From an uncultured Alphaproteobacteria bacterium (lineage in GTDB: Bacteria > Pseudomonadota > Alphaproteobacteria > HIMB59), in assembly GCA_902518505.1 (NCBI GenBank), contig CABYGG010000005.1:1-64000 (forward strand): a stretch of 64,000 nucleotides of DNA, in the 5' to 3' direction. The translations under genes and the position numbers were made by a program. The notes beneath the pieces are model-generated. The model worked only from the letters and a program-made list of their open reading frames with translations, was not told the origin of the DNA and ran no database searches. Shown here in pieces: positions 55,771 through 64,000 of this stretch (positions are counted from its first letter, which is position 1; each line of letters begins with the position of its first letter).

Positions 55771-58322
55771 TGAAAGATATCTCTCAAATAAAAAAGAAGT
55801 ATCAATCAAATAAGGTTAAATTATTTCAAAAATTAGCATCAACTAATGATGGCTTCTATTTTAATAAAAATCATACAGATCTTGTGGATACAGTTGTAAA
55901 AGAAATAGTTAAAGGAATTTATAATATTTATCCAATAGAAGATTTCTCTTTAATCGCTGTAGGTGGGTACGGCAGACATGACTTGTCACCAAAAAGTGAT
56001 GTTGACTTACTATTTATTTATAAAAAATCTAATAAAAATATGAGAGATTTTATTACTCAATTAAATAACACACTGTGGGATATTGGATTAGAAGTTGGAA
56101 TATCTTTCTTAACAATTAAACAGGCATTAATTGATTCTAAGAAAGATACAAAGACAATTACAAAATTTGTTGAGACTCGTTTTATTATTGGTGATGAAAT
56201 TCAATATGGTGAGTTTGTTAGGTCCATTAAGATTTTAATTGGAAAACAAAATCCCTTAAAGCTCAGCGAATTAAAGCTTATAGAGTTAGTTGAAAGACAT
56301 GACTATCGAATAGGAATTAAAAGTAAATTAGAGCCGAATATCAAAGAGGGTATTGGGGGTCTTAGAGATATTCATACCATACTGTGGGTATCAATCTTTA
56401 TGTTTAATATTTATAGATTAGAAGACTTAACGTCTGTTAATATCTATACCAAAGAGGAAATTAAAGAATTAAAGAATGCTTGGAAATTTCTCTTAACCAT
56501 TCGAGCATTTATTCATTTGTTTAACGAAAGCAAAGGCGATGTTTTATCTATTGAAAATCAATTAAAAATTTCAAAAAAACTCTCTTACAAAGATAAAAAG
56601 AAGGAAAAAGGAGTGGAGATTTTTATGAAAGATTTGTTTGTGAATGTTGCAAAGATTAATTCTCTCTTAAGAACCTTTTATTCAAAGCTTCCAGAGGATT
56701 TAATAATCAAAACAATTTATAAAAGAAAACCCACTAAAACTAAATCATTAGAAAAAGAATTTATAATTGAAAAAGGTTTTCTGAATTTAAAAAATAATAC
56801 CGCTAAAAACCTTCAACTAAAATGGGCAAACGTCTTTGAAAAATCCTTGGAACATAATTTACTCATTCATCCTCGCTTTTTAAAGACCGTCGAGGAAAAA
56901 AGAAAAGTTTTAAAAAAAACCACAAATAAACAGCACCTCCAATCATTTTTAAATATTGTCGTCTCCAAAAAAAATCCTATACAGGCCCTTCATGATTTTA
57001 ATGATACCCAGCTATTTAGCGAAATATTTCCTGAGTTTGGTAGAGTTTGGGGACAAGTGCAGTTTGATATTTATCATCACTACACCACCGACGAACACTT
57101 ATTACTAACACTGCACAACCTAAATGAGCTAAGACAAAAATCCTTTTATAATGAAATATATAGCAGGTTATCCTCAAGAGAAGCTCTTCACATTGCTTTA
57201 CTATTTCATGACATTGGAAAGAAGGGGCCAAAAAATCATTCTGTTTATGGAACAGAGTTAACCAACAAGATCCTAAAAAGACTTCCTGTGTCAGAAGAAG
57301 TGAAAGAATTGACATTGTGGTTAGTTGAAAACCATTTAGCAATGAGCGATACAGCTTTTAAAAATGATACTCAAAGTCCTGAGGCAATTGCTAAATTTAC
57401 ATCTATTGCAAACACAGAAGAAAAAATAAACTCATTGTTTCTTTTTACCTTATGTGACATTGCCTCTGTCGGACCAAACGTTCTAAACGAATGGAGAATA
57501 AGCCTGCTTAGAAGTTTATTTTATAATGCAAGAGATTTTCTGCAAAGAGGTCTAGATACAAAAACGTATTCTACTTCTGTTCAAGAATCTTTGAAGAAAT
57601 CAGTATTACAAAAATCTGATGTTAATTTAAAAAAGTTTATAAAAAATTCGATAAATGAATTTCCAAATCAATTCTGGGAAGCTTTTTCATCAAGAATGAT
57701 CGTCGATATCTTTAAAATTTACCAAAGAAATAAAAAAGCAAAGGTTATTAACTCTGTAAATTTTCTTAATTATGAAAATAAAGAATATAGTGCTGTTGTT
57801 GTCACAAGTAAAAATAGACCAGGGATTTTAAAAGATATTGTTTCGGGGTTTACACACTCTCAATCGAATATTCTTAGTTCAAGAATAATATCTTTAAATA
57901 ACAATCAAGTAATTGATGTGTTTTGGGTAACCAATTTTTTGAATAAAGGTGTTTTAGATTTAAACGAACAGAAAAGAGCAGCTAAACATGTAATGAGCGC
58001 TCTTGATCAAAAAGATTTTAAACCCTTACGGTCATTTACCAAAGGTCTACAAAAACTTGCTGTAAATCCTCAAATTACAATTGATAACGATATGAGTAAG
58101 CAAGTCACTACTTTTCAAGTATTATCTGGCGATAGGCCTGGATTATTAATGGATATTTTGGGAGTTTTTCATGACAAACAAATAAGTGTCCAATCAGCAA
58201 AAATTTCCACATACGGGGAAAAGGTTTTCGATATTTTTCAATTAACGAATAGCAATAACCAAAAAATCAAAGATAAAAAATTACTCAAATCAATAGAAAA
58301 AGATTTAATGTCTATTTTTTAG
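55770..58322 (+). CDS. glnD: Bifunctional uridylyltransferase/uridylyl-removing enzyme GlnD
   Basis: Nitrogen sensor that modifies PII proteins according to glutamine. From ATG 55770 it has 850 residues: nucleotidyltransferase domain with GGYGRHDLSPKSDVDLLF, a helical linker, an HD phosphohydrolase with LFHDIGKKGPKNHS, and two C-terminal ACT domains (VVVTSKNRPGILKDIV and QVLSGDRPGLLMDIL) that bind glutamine. An in-frame extension to 55731 overlaps the divergent gene and is rejected. No glnB is in the window. Confidence 0.96.
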   Translation: MKDISQIKKKYQSNKVKLFQKLASTNDGFYFNKNHTDLVDTVVKEIVKGIYNIYPIEDFSLIAVGGYGRHDLSPKSDVDLLFIYKKSNKNMRDFITQLNNTLWDIGLEVGISFLTIKQALIDSKKDTKTITKFVETRFIIGDEIQYGEFVRSIKILIGKQNPLKLSELKLIELVERHDYRIGIKSKLEPNIKEGIGGLRDIHTILWVSIFMFNIYRLEDLTSVNIYTKEEIKELKNAWKFLLTIRAFIHLFNESKGDVLSIENQLKISKKLSYKDKKKEKGVEIFMKDLFVNVAKINSLLRTFYSKLPEDLIIKTIYKRKPTKTKSLEKEFIIEKGFLNLKNNTAKNLQLKWANVFEKSLEHNLLIHPRFLKTVEEKRKVLKKTTNKQHLQSFLNIVVSKKNPIQALHDFNDTQLFSEIFPEFGRVWGQVQFDIYHHYTTDEHLLLTLHNLNELRQKSFYNEIYSRLSSREALHIALLFHDIGKKGPKNHSVYGTELTNKILKRLPVSEEVKELTLWLVENHLAMSDTAFKNDTQSPEAIAKFTSIANTEEKINSLFLFTLCDIASVGPNVLNEWRISLLRSLFYNARDFLQRGLDTKTYSTSVQESLKKSVLQKSDVNLKKFIKNSINEFPNQFWEAFSSRMIVDIFKIYQRNKKAKVINSVNFLNYENKEYSAVVVTSKNRPGILKDIVSGFTHSQSNILSSRIISLNNNQVIDVFWVTNFLNKGVLDLNEQKRAAKHVMSALDQKDFKPLRSFTKGLQKLAVNPQITIDNDMSKQVTTFQVLSGDRPGLLMDILGVFHDKQISVQSAKISTYGEKVFDIFQLTNSNNQKIKDKKLLKSIEKDLMSIF

Positions 58323-58397
58323 GTTTTTTGTGTTTATCGATTTTAGTCCCTCGATATTATTAGATAATTCTGATATCAATTTTAATAATATTTGAAT

Positions 58398-59402
58398 ATG
58401 AGCAGTTTCCAAAAAAGAGTTTTTTCTGGTGTTCAACCAACAGGAACCCTGCATTTAGGTAACTATCTTGGTGCGATAAAAAACTTTGTAGAGCTTCAAA
58501 AAGAATTTGAATGTATTTATTGTGTTGTAGATCAACACGCCATTACTGTTGAGCAAAATCCAGCTGAGCTTCGCTCAAACACACTTGAGGTATTAGCTTC
58601 ATTTATTGCAGCAGGAGTGGACTATAAAAAACAGATTATATTTCAACAATCAAGTGTAGCAGAACACTCTCAGCTTGCTTGGGTATTTAATTGTGTTAGT
58701 CGAATTGGTTGGCTAAATAGAATGACACAATTTAAAGATAAAGCTGGTAAGAATAAAGAAAACGTAAGTGTTGGTTTAATGGTTTACCCTAATTTAATGG
58801 CAGCTGATATTCTTGCTTACCTTGCAACGCATGTTCCCGTGGGTGATGATCAAAAACAACATTTAGAACTGTCAAGAGACATTGCACAAAAATTTAATAA
58901 TGATTTTAAAGTAGACTTCTTTCCGCTGCCAGAACCACTTATTTATGGAAATGCGACAAGAGTAATGAGCCTTCGAGATGGAACTAAAAAGATGTCAAAA
59001 TCTGATGCATCTGAATTTTCTAGAATTTTATTAACTGATAGTGATGATGATATAAGTTCTAAAATAAAAAAGGCAAAGTCTGACTCAGACCTTATTCCTG
59101 ATGACAAGGATCAATTACAAAATAAACCTGAATGCTTAAATTTAATTAATATTTTGTCCGCTTGTTCAAATGAAAGTGTTGAAAAAACTCTGGTAAGTTA
59201 TGCTGGCAAAGAATACTCAAAATTAAAAAATGACCTTGCAGACAAATTAATTCAAGTTATAGGACCAATTAGAACCGAGATATTAAATCTTCTCAATAAT
59301 AAGGATGAATTAAATAAAGTCCTAGATATGGGCAGCGAAAAAGCATCCACAATTGCAGGCCCAATTCTCAAAGAAGTCTATAAGATAGTCGGTTTTAGAT
59401 AG
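58398..59402 (+). CDS. trpS: Tryptophanyl-tRNA synthetase
   Basis: Class I synthetase charging tRNA-Trp. From the ATG at 58398 it has 334 residues with the HIGH-type motif PTGTLHLGNYLGA and the KMSKS motif KKMSKSDAS. In between are MVYPNLMAADILAY and GDDQKQHLELSRD. Upstream is a 75-base AT-rich gap after glnD. Confidence 0.97.
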   Translation: MSSFQKRVFSGVQPTGTLHLGNYLGAIKNFVELQKEFECIYCVVDQHAITVEQNPAELRSNTLEVLASFIAAGVDYKKQIIFQQSSVAEHSQLAWVFNCVSRIGWLNRMTQFKDKAGKNKENVSVGLMVYPNLMAADILAYLATHVPVGDDQKQHLELSRDIAQKFNNDFKVDFFPLPEPLIYGNATRVMSLRDGTKKMSKSDASEFSRILLTDSDDDISSKIKKAKSDSDLIPDDKDQLQNKPECLNLINILSACSNESVEKTLVSYAGKEYSKLKNDLADKLIQVIGPIRTEILNLLNNKDELNKVLDMGSEKASTIAGPILKEVYKIVGFR

Positions 59403-59447
59403 ACACTTTGGCTTGAAATTTCCAATTTTATAGACATATTATTAGCA

Positions 59448-60005
59448 ATGTTCGTACAAACTGAACCAACGCCTAACCCTGCAACCTTAAAGTTTTTGCC
59501 AGGAAAAGAGGTCATGAAAGACGGAACTATGTTCTATCAAAACCAAGAGTCTGCCTCAAATTCACCTTTGGCAATGAACTTGTTTAATATTAAAGGTGTT
59601 GAGGGTGTTTTTTTTGGGTCTGACTTTATCACTATAACCAAAGGCAAAGATAATGATTGGACGCTTATGAAACCTGCAATTTTGGGTTGTATCATTGAGC
59701 ACTTTACAATGAACAAACCTATTATCTCAGAGCAATCTGCATCAACTGGACATACAATTGATGAGAACGATAGTGATGTTGTAAAAAAGATCAAAGAACT
59801 TCTAGATAGTAAAGTAAGACCAGCTGTTGCTATGGACGGTGGAGATATCATATTTGACAAATATAATGAGGGAGTTGTATTTCTACAAATGCAAGGGGCC
59901 TGTCAGGGATGTCCGAGTTCAACGGCAACTTTAAAAATGGGAATTGAAAATATGCTAAAGCATTATATTCCCGAAGTCCGTGAAGTACGACCCGTTGAAG
60001 TCTAG
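59448..60005 (+). CDS. NfuA-type iron-sulfur cluster carrier
   Basis: Fe-S delivery protein of 185 residues: an Nfu N-terminal domain (FVQTEPTPNPATLKFLPG) and a C-terminal NifU domain with the cluster-binding GACQGCPSSTATLKMGIE. This domain order is the eukaryotic/alphaproteobacterial Nfu1 type. It follows trpS by 45 bases and overlaps the next gene. Confidence 0.94.
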   Translation: MFVQTEPTPNPATLKFLPGKEVMKDGTMFYQNQESASNSPLAMNLFNIKGVEGVFFGSDFITITKGKDNDWTLMKPAILGCIIEHFTMNKPIISEQSASTGHTIDENDSDVVKKIKELLDSKVRPAVAMDGGDIIFDKYNEGVVFLQMQGACQGCPSSTATLKMGIENMLKHYIPEVREVRPVEV

Positions 60006-60831
60006 TCTTTTAATTTTTTTTTTTGGATTTTTATTAAATTCATCTCTTAACGCGGGAGAATTTCATAATTGGGTTGATTTAAATAAATATTATAAAAAAA
60101 ATAATTTTATTCCTGAAATTTTAACGCAAGAAAATATTGGTCATCTTCCTATAATATCAGAATTACCTGATGATTTTTCAGAAATACAAGATGTTTCAAC
60201 AAAGAAAAAACTATTTTACCTCGTAACACTTCCTTTGATTTACAATGCGAATGCCTCAATCATGCAAGAACGAAGAATGGTAATCAATATAGAAAAAAAA
60301 TTTACTAGAAAAGATTTAAATAAAAACGAAACTGACGAAATTATTAGGTTATCTAAAAAATATAAATTAGATTATAGCGAAATTAACACAAAACTTTTTA
60401 GAAAACTCAAACAACGTATTAATATTATCCCAGTGTCACTAGCTCTTGGGCAAGCAATTATTGAAAGTGGTTGGGGACAGTCTAGATTTGCAACTGAGGG
60501 AAATGCTCTTTATGGTCAGTGGACTACAAGTGAAGACAAAGGAATCATTCCTCAAGACAGGGATGAGGATAAAACTCACGCAGTTTTAAAATTTAAAAAT
60601 TTATCAGAGAGTGTTGAGGCGTATATGTTTAATATCAATACCCATCAAGCTTATTATAATTTTCGTGTCATTAGACGTATTGATGAGCGCATAAAATACA
60701 CAGATCCTATTAGTATGAAAGTGAAATATTTAGCAGCCTATGCTGAAATCGGCGATAAATATGTCGATAAATTAGAGCTGATCATCGCTTCAAATAATCT
60801 TCAAGAGTTTGATCGATTTAAATTTAATTAA
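59980..60831 (+). CDS. Bax-like glucosaminidase-domain protein
   Basis: Probable periplasmic peptidoglycan hydrolase of about 280 residues. Hydrophobic SSLLIFFFGFLLNSSLNA near the start is a signal peptide or anchor. The C-terminal glucosaminidase domain has PVSLALGQAIIESGWGQSRFATEGNALYGQW with the likely catalytic Glu. The layout matches the Bax/YhbX-type family rather than FlgJ. The start is GTG 59980 or TTG 59995, both inside the nfuA end; the stop overlaps the convergent deacetylase stop by 8 bases. Confidence 0.83.
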   Translation: MKYDPLKSSLLIFFFGFLLNSSLNAGEFHNWVDLNKYYKKNNFIPEILTQENIGHLPIISELPDDFSEIQDVSTKKKLFYLVTLPLIYNANASIMQERRMVINIEKKFTRKDLNKNETDEIIRLSKKYKLDYSEINTKLFRKLKQRINIIPVSLALGQAIIESGWGQSRFATEGNALYGQWTTSEDKGIIPQDRDEDKTHAVLKFKNLSESVEAYMFNINTHQAYYNFRVIRRIDERIKYTDPISMKVKYLAAYAEIGDKYVDKLELIIASNNLQEFDRFKFN

Positions 60832-61825
60832 CTAAATACTGATAACCAAACCAGAAAATACCATTATTAACTTTTGTGCAATTGAACCTAAGTCTACCTT
60901 TTACAGGTAAACGATTAAGTTCAACTAATAACTTATTATTAAGATTTGTAATTGTTGGATTAAATGATCCTTGAAAATCACTAATAAAACAATTTATGTT
61001 GGAAGAGTCCTCGTTAAAATCTAAAGCATATCTACTGATAGGCTCACTTTGATAAGGGTTGCCAGGTTCAATAAGCACATTATTAAAAGGTAAAACACTT
61101 GATGCATCTTTTATTCGATTAATAGATCCGTAATTCTCATTCAAGGGGAATCTTGGAATAAAATATTTTTGATTAATTGAAAAGGCACCTGAATGTTGTC
61201 CAAATGCTGCATCAAAATACTGAGAAACTACTTTTTGTGCTATAGTGCTATTTTCACCAAAAGGATAAGCAAATAAATTTGGAGTAATACCTAAATTTTC
61301 AAAAATAAGATCCTGTGATTTTTCTATTTCATTCACAATTTCAATTTCACTAAGACTAGATAAACTTGAATGAGAGTGTGTGTGATTTTGAATATCTACA
61401 CCACGACTTAGTACACTTTTAAGCTGAGTCCAATTCATATAATTTTGTCCACCAACGTTTTCTGTATTTAAAAAAAGAGTGACTGGTATCTCATACTTTT
61501 CAAAAATAGGTAATCCCACCTCAAAAAATGATAAATATGCATCATCTACAGTTATTGAAATAGTTTTTTTTTGTAATTTATCTTCAGACAAAAGATCTCT
61601 AGCTAAAATAAAATAAAACCCCTGATCCTTTAAATACTCAAGATGACTTACTAATTGCTCTTCGCGTATATTTGTTGAGGGATACTTATTTTCACCAAAT
61701 CGATGATACATTAGAATATTATTTGGAATTGTATCATTCACACTTGTTGCATAGGATGTGCTAATTGGAAAAGTAAAATTTGACACAAAAATGATCAGTA
61801 AAGTAAAAAATTTTGAAATAGGCAT
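60824..61825 (-). CDS. Exported polysaccharide deacetylase family protein
   Basis: NodB-type carbohydrate esterase. From ATG 61825 it has 333 residues and a signal peptide (MPISKFFTLLIIFVSNFTFP region, cleavage near SYA). The deacetylase motifs are SITVDDAYLSF (metal Asp), DIQNHTHSHSSL (the two metal His) and LFAYPFGEN. A C-terminal region of about 100 residues is beta-rich and unrecognised. A start at 61879 would hide the signal peptide and is less likely. Substrate unknown: peptidoglycan or an exopolysaccharide. Confidence 0.82.
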   Translation of the reverse strand: MPISKFFTLLIIFVSNFTFPISTSYATSVNDTIPNNILMYHRFGENKYPSTNIREEQLVSHLEYLKDQGFYFILARDLLSEDKLQKKTISITVDDAYLSFFEVGLPIFEKYEIPVTLFLNTENVGGQNYMNWTQLKSVLSRGVDIQNHTHSHSSLSSLSEIEIVNEIEKSQDLIFENLGITPNLFAYPFGENSTIAQKVVSQYFDAAFGQHSGAFSINQKYFIPRFPLNENYGSINRIKDASSVLPFNNVLIEPGNPYQSEPISRYALDFNEDSSNINCFISDFQGSFNPTITNLNNKLLVELNRLPVKGRLRFNCTKVNNGIFWFGYQYLVN

Positions 61826-62444
61826 CGATAGCTCTTTATCATACTGTTCAATTACTTTATTTAAAAATGAAAAAATCATTTGGGATAAAACTGTAAAAAG
61901 TGAGTATGGACATGAAAAAATATTATCCGAATTACTTCAAAACTTAGTAACTAAAACAAAAATAAAGGCTGATCATATCAAAAAATTGCATCTAAATTAT
62001 GGACCAGCACGCTTCACAGCAATAAGAAATTGTCACTCACTTATGAAAGGATTTTTTATAGATCATAAAGTAGAAATTGTGGGTTATTCTATCTTTGAGC
62101 ATTTCTTTTTAGGTATTAACAAAGAACTTACTAAAGATGTCTTGTGTGTGATTGACACAAATAGAAAAGATTTAGCTATTCAAAAGATTGATACTTCAGG
62201 GAGATTAGTTGGAAAGACAAAAACTTTAAAAATTGACTCAGACCTAGAGGATATATTGAGTCAAAACTATTTTTTAATAGGAAACGGATTAGAAAAACTA
62301 AAAAAAATTTCTGAATTTGCCTTTATTAAAAATAAAATTATTTCGCCAACAAAATTGAAATCAAATTATTTTATTAAAAAGCATTATAAGAAAAAATCTT
62401 ATTATAAATTCCCAAAAATAATTTATCCCTACTCTCCGATTTAA
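61791..62444 (+). CDS. tsaB: t6A biosynthesis protein TsaB (divergent)
   Basis: Inactive-kinase-like scaffold that pairs with TsaD in t6A synthesis. From ATG 61791 it has 217 residues with FEIGIDSSLSYCSITLF (normally IDTS) and NYGPARFTAIRNCHSLMKG (normally GPGSFTGLR). It is lysine/phenylalanine-rich and less conserved than most family members. The start lies inside the first 12 codons of the divergent deacetylase. Upstream GTG 61758 is possible but unlikely. Confidence 0.82.
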   Translation: MISKVKNFEIGIDSSLSYCSITLFKNEKIIWDKTVKSEYGHEKILSELLQNLVTKTKIKADHIKKLHLNYGPARFTAIRNCHSLMKGFFIDHKVEIVGYSIFEHFFLGINKELTKDVLCVIDTNRKDLAIQKIDTSGRLVGKTKTLKIDSDLEDILSQNYFLIGNGLEKLKKISEFAFIKNKIISPTKLKSNYFIKKHYKKKSYYKFPKIIYPYSPI

Positions 62445-62447
62445 AAA

Positions 62448-62912
62448 TTAAAAATTTAAAAAAGAGTATTTTTTTTCCATATACTTTTGATGATAATCCT
62501 CTGCGGGACAGTAATTCTTAACGGGTTCTATAATAGTAGTAATTTTTTGATTAAATTGGCTTTCGTTCAATTTGTCTGTGATCTGCTTTGCTATTTCACA
62601 TTGAGTTTCGTCATAATAGCCTATCAATGATCGGTATTGAGATCCTCGATCTGGGCCCTGTTGATTTAAAGTTGTTGGATCATGAATTTGATAAAAAAAC
62701 TCCACAAGGTTGGTATATGAAACGAGATTTTCATCAAATTTTAAGAAAACGACTTCGGCATGGTTTGTATTACCTTTGCAAACTTCTTCGTAAGAAGTTT
62801 TATCTGTTAAGCCTTGAGAGTAGCCTACTTGGGTTTCAATCACACCTTTGATCTCAGAAAATTTTTTTTCAGGCCCCCAAAAACATCCTGCTCCAAATAA
62901 TGCTTTAGACAT
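62448..62912 (-). CDS. msrA: Peptide methionine sulfoxide reductase MsrA
   Basis: Repairs S-methionine sulfoxide in proteins. The 154 residues have the catalytic GCFWGPEKKF at the N terminus and the family's DRGSQYRSLIGYYDE and EDYHQKYMEK. This is the short form, lacking an N-terminal extension. It overlaps the TIGR03643 gene by 8 bases and ends 3 bases from tsaB. Confidence 0.94.
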   Translation of the reverse strand: MSKALFGAGCFWGPEKKFSEIKGVIETQVGYSQGLTDKTSYEEVCKGNTNHAEVVFLKFDENLVSYTNLVEFFYQIHDPTTLNQQGPDRGSQYRSLIGYYDETQCEIAKQITDKLNESQFNQKITTIIEPVKNYCPAEDYHQKYMEKKYSFLNF

Positions 62913-63123
62913 TATCTTTTCCTTTTAGTTGTGTCTTTTGAGCACTTCTTTGGTGAATTCTCTCTCTCCAAATTTCATAGCTTTTTTGTTTAATATTTTT
63001 TTTCATAATTTTTTTAACATCACCCTCATCAATTTCATAAATTTTTTTGATATGACTAAAATCTGTTTGATCATCCCAAGCCATTTGAATTATTTCGCTA
63101 ATCTGAGATTGATTAAATTTCAT
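62905..63123 (-). CDS. TIGR03643 family small protein
   Basis: 72-residue helical protein with EIIQMAWDDQTDFSHIKKIY and KQKSYEIWRERIHQRS, the pattern of the TIGR03643/DUF2805 family, whose function is unknown. It lies between msrA (overlap 8 bases) and the SMP-30 gene (2-base gap), so the three are probably one transcript. Confidence 0.85.
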   Translation of the reverse strand: MKFNQSQISEIIQMAWDDQTDFSHIKKIYEIDEGDVKKIMKKNIKQKSYEIWRERIHQRSAQKTQLKGKDNV

Positions 63124-63125
63124 AC

Positions 63126-64000
63126 TTAATGATACAAATCAGGGATATTTTCAGATCTATAACAATTTGAAGCATAACCTTGTTCTTGGGTAACAAACTT
63201 AAACAGTTTTCCTGCATGCGGTTGTCTTTCTGCTTCAATATCGTTGAGACCAACAGATGCAGTTGTAATAAAAAGCTCATTGAGATTTTTCCCACCAAAA
63301 GTGCAACTTGTTACTTTTGAAACAGGAAGTTGTAAAATTAATTTAAGTGAACCTTTTTTATCAAAACAACAAACCTTGCCACTTCCCCACATTGCTACCC
63401 ATAAGTTACCATTTTTATCAACTGTCATTCCATCTGGGTTTCCATCGATTTTATTCATGGAGAGAAAAACTTTTTTATTTATTCCGTTTCCTGACAAATC
63501 ATTGATAGAAAAAATATAAATAATTCTTTTTATAGAGTCAGTTACATAACCTACATTTCTCTCGTAGTCAAAAACTGGTCCATTTGAAATAATATAGGAG
63601 TTATCTGAGTAAATTGGTTTTAAATTGGAGTCATGACATATAACTTTTCCAGTCTGAGACTTTTGTTGAATATCCATTGTTGATATCCAAATTTGTCCAT
63701 TTAAATCTATGTCTGCATCATTAATCCTGTTATTTGGACTATCAAAATTGATCTTTGTTAGAAGCTGTTTTTTAGATAATGAGGGATGAATTGAATAAAG
63801 AGAGTCGTATGAGCTCATGATATAATTTTTATTATCTTGTAAAAGAATATTGGTGACACCGTCTTGTACTGAATATTGACGTTCTTTGTTATTATCTTGA
63901 TCAGTTTCAATTATTTTATTTTCATAAATATCCACCCATAGCAGCTTATCGTGCCTCCAATCCCAAATTGGTCTTTGACCTAGAACACTTTTATATGATT
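63126..64000 (-). CDS. SMP-30/gluconolactonase/regucalcin family protein (partial)
   Basis: Six-bladed propeller protein; the N terminus is beyond the right window edge. The frame is open through the edge: codons upstream of 63935 read VLGQRPIWDWRHDKLLWVDIYENK, the family's opening strand (usually GEGPxW, here GQRPIW). NDADIDLNGQIWISTMD, GPVFDYERNVGYVTDSIKRIIYIFS and PDGMTVDKNGNLWVAMWG carry the metal-site Asn/Asp residues. Substrate (a sugar lactone or other ester) unknown. Confidence 0.87.
   Translation of the reverse strand, partial: SYKSVLGQRPIWDWRHDKLLWVDIYENKIIETDQDNNKERQYSVQDGVTNILLQDNKNYIMSSYDSLYSIHPSLSKKQLLTKINFDSPNNRINDADIDLNGQIWISTMDIQQKSQTGKVICHDSNLKPIYSDNSYIISNGPVFDYERNVGYVTDSIKRIIYIFSINDLSGNGINKKVFLSMNKIDGNPDGMTVDKNGNLWVAMWGSGKVCCFDKKGSLKLILQLPVSKVTSCTFGGKNLNELFITTASVGLNDIEAERQPHAGKLFKFVTQEQGYASNCYRSENIPDLYH

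Overview
The window is an almost gap-free, AT-rich (about one third GC by eye), gene-dense bacterial chromosome segment with no rRNA, tRNA, CRISPR, insertion sequence or phage gene that I could find. Gene orders point to an alphaproteobacterium: rpsT beside dnaA, the mutM-ubiE-coaBC-dut-moeB series, fabA-fabB-fabI, the regB/regA redox pair, rimI-miaB-phoH-ybeY-corC-lnt-trmB-nusA-infB-rbfA-truB-rpsO-pnp, and pstSCAB-phoU-phoB. Low GC, overlapping or abutting genes, many TTG/GTG starts, lost members of conserved series (ubiB, rimP, ylxR) and a phosphate-starvation lipid-exchange pair suggest a streamlined, free-living marine lineage of the SAR11/HIMB59/AEGEAN-169 kind. The lineage is inference; no 16S gene is present.

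Layout. 1-3642 (minus): S-adenosylmethionine cycle operon adoK-ahcY-metK followed by tsaE (cut by the left edge). 3643-4011: the only long gap, with a promoter and an NrdR-like operator for nrdA. 4012-8013 (plus): class Ia ribonucleotide reductase nrdA-nrdB and a glutaredoxin. 8020-18909 (minus): rpsT, dnaA-dnaN-recF-gyrB, then regB-regA and polA. 18969-25303: mutM (minus) sharing its start codon with divergent ubiE, then coaC, coaB (split), dut, moeB, fabA, fabB, fabI (plus). 25368-38496 (minus): translation and RNA-maturation supercluster. 38493-40270 (minus): glycosyltransferase plus PlcP-type metallophosphoesterase. 40332-41215 (plus): SET-domain methyltransferase and diacylglycerol kinase. 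41332-51719 (minus): sixA-ppk-phoR, then pstSCAB-phoU-phoB-arsC. 51731-54827 (plus): ppx and a secreted choice-of-anchor-I/MSP130-like protein. 54866-64000: an ATP-grasp protein of unknown function, glnD, trpS, nfuA, a Bax-like glucosaminidase, a polysaccharide deacetylase, tsaB, msrA, a TIGR03643 protein and a partial SMP-30 protein.

How it fits together. From 38.5 to 55.8 kb the genes form a phosphorus block: phosphate sensing (phoR/phoB/phoU), uptake (pst), arsenate reduction, polyphosphate turnover (ppk, ppx), probable phospholipid breakdown and glycolipid replacement (plcP, agt), and DAG recycling (dgkA). An identical 17-base element, with half-sites at 11-bp steps, lies upstream of pstS, plcP-agt and the unknown ATP-grasp gene. 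I read it as this organism's PhoB operator. In two copies it also touches the start codon of the divergent neighbour (SET-dgkA, glnD).

Most noteworthy: the three-copy Pho-like element; a MutM whose four zinc-finger cysteines are all replaced without a gap; mutM and ubiE start codons overlapping in CATG; CoaC and CoaB separated by one in-frame stop; repeated zero-base stop/start junctions with TTG or GTG starts; and a structured 72-base segment between dgkA and arsC. I see no obvious new defence or mobile system.
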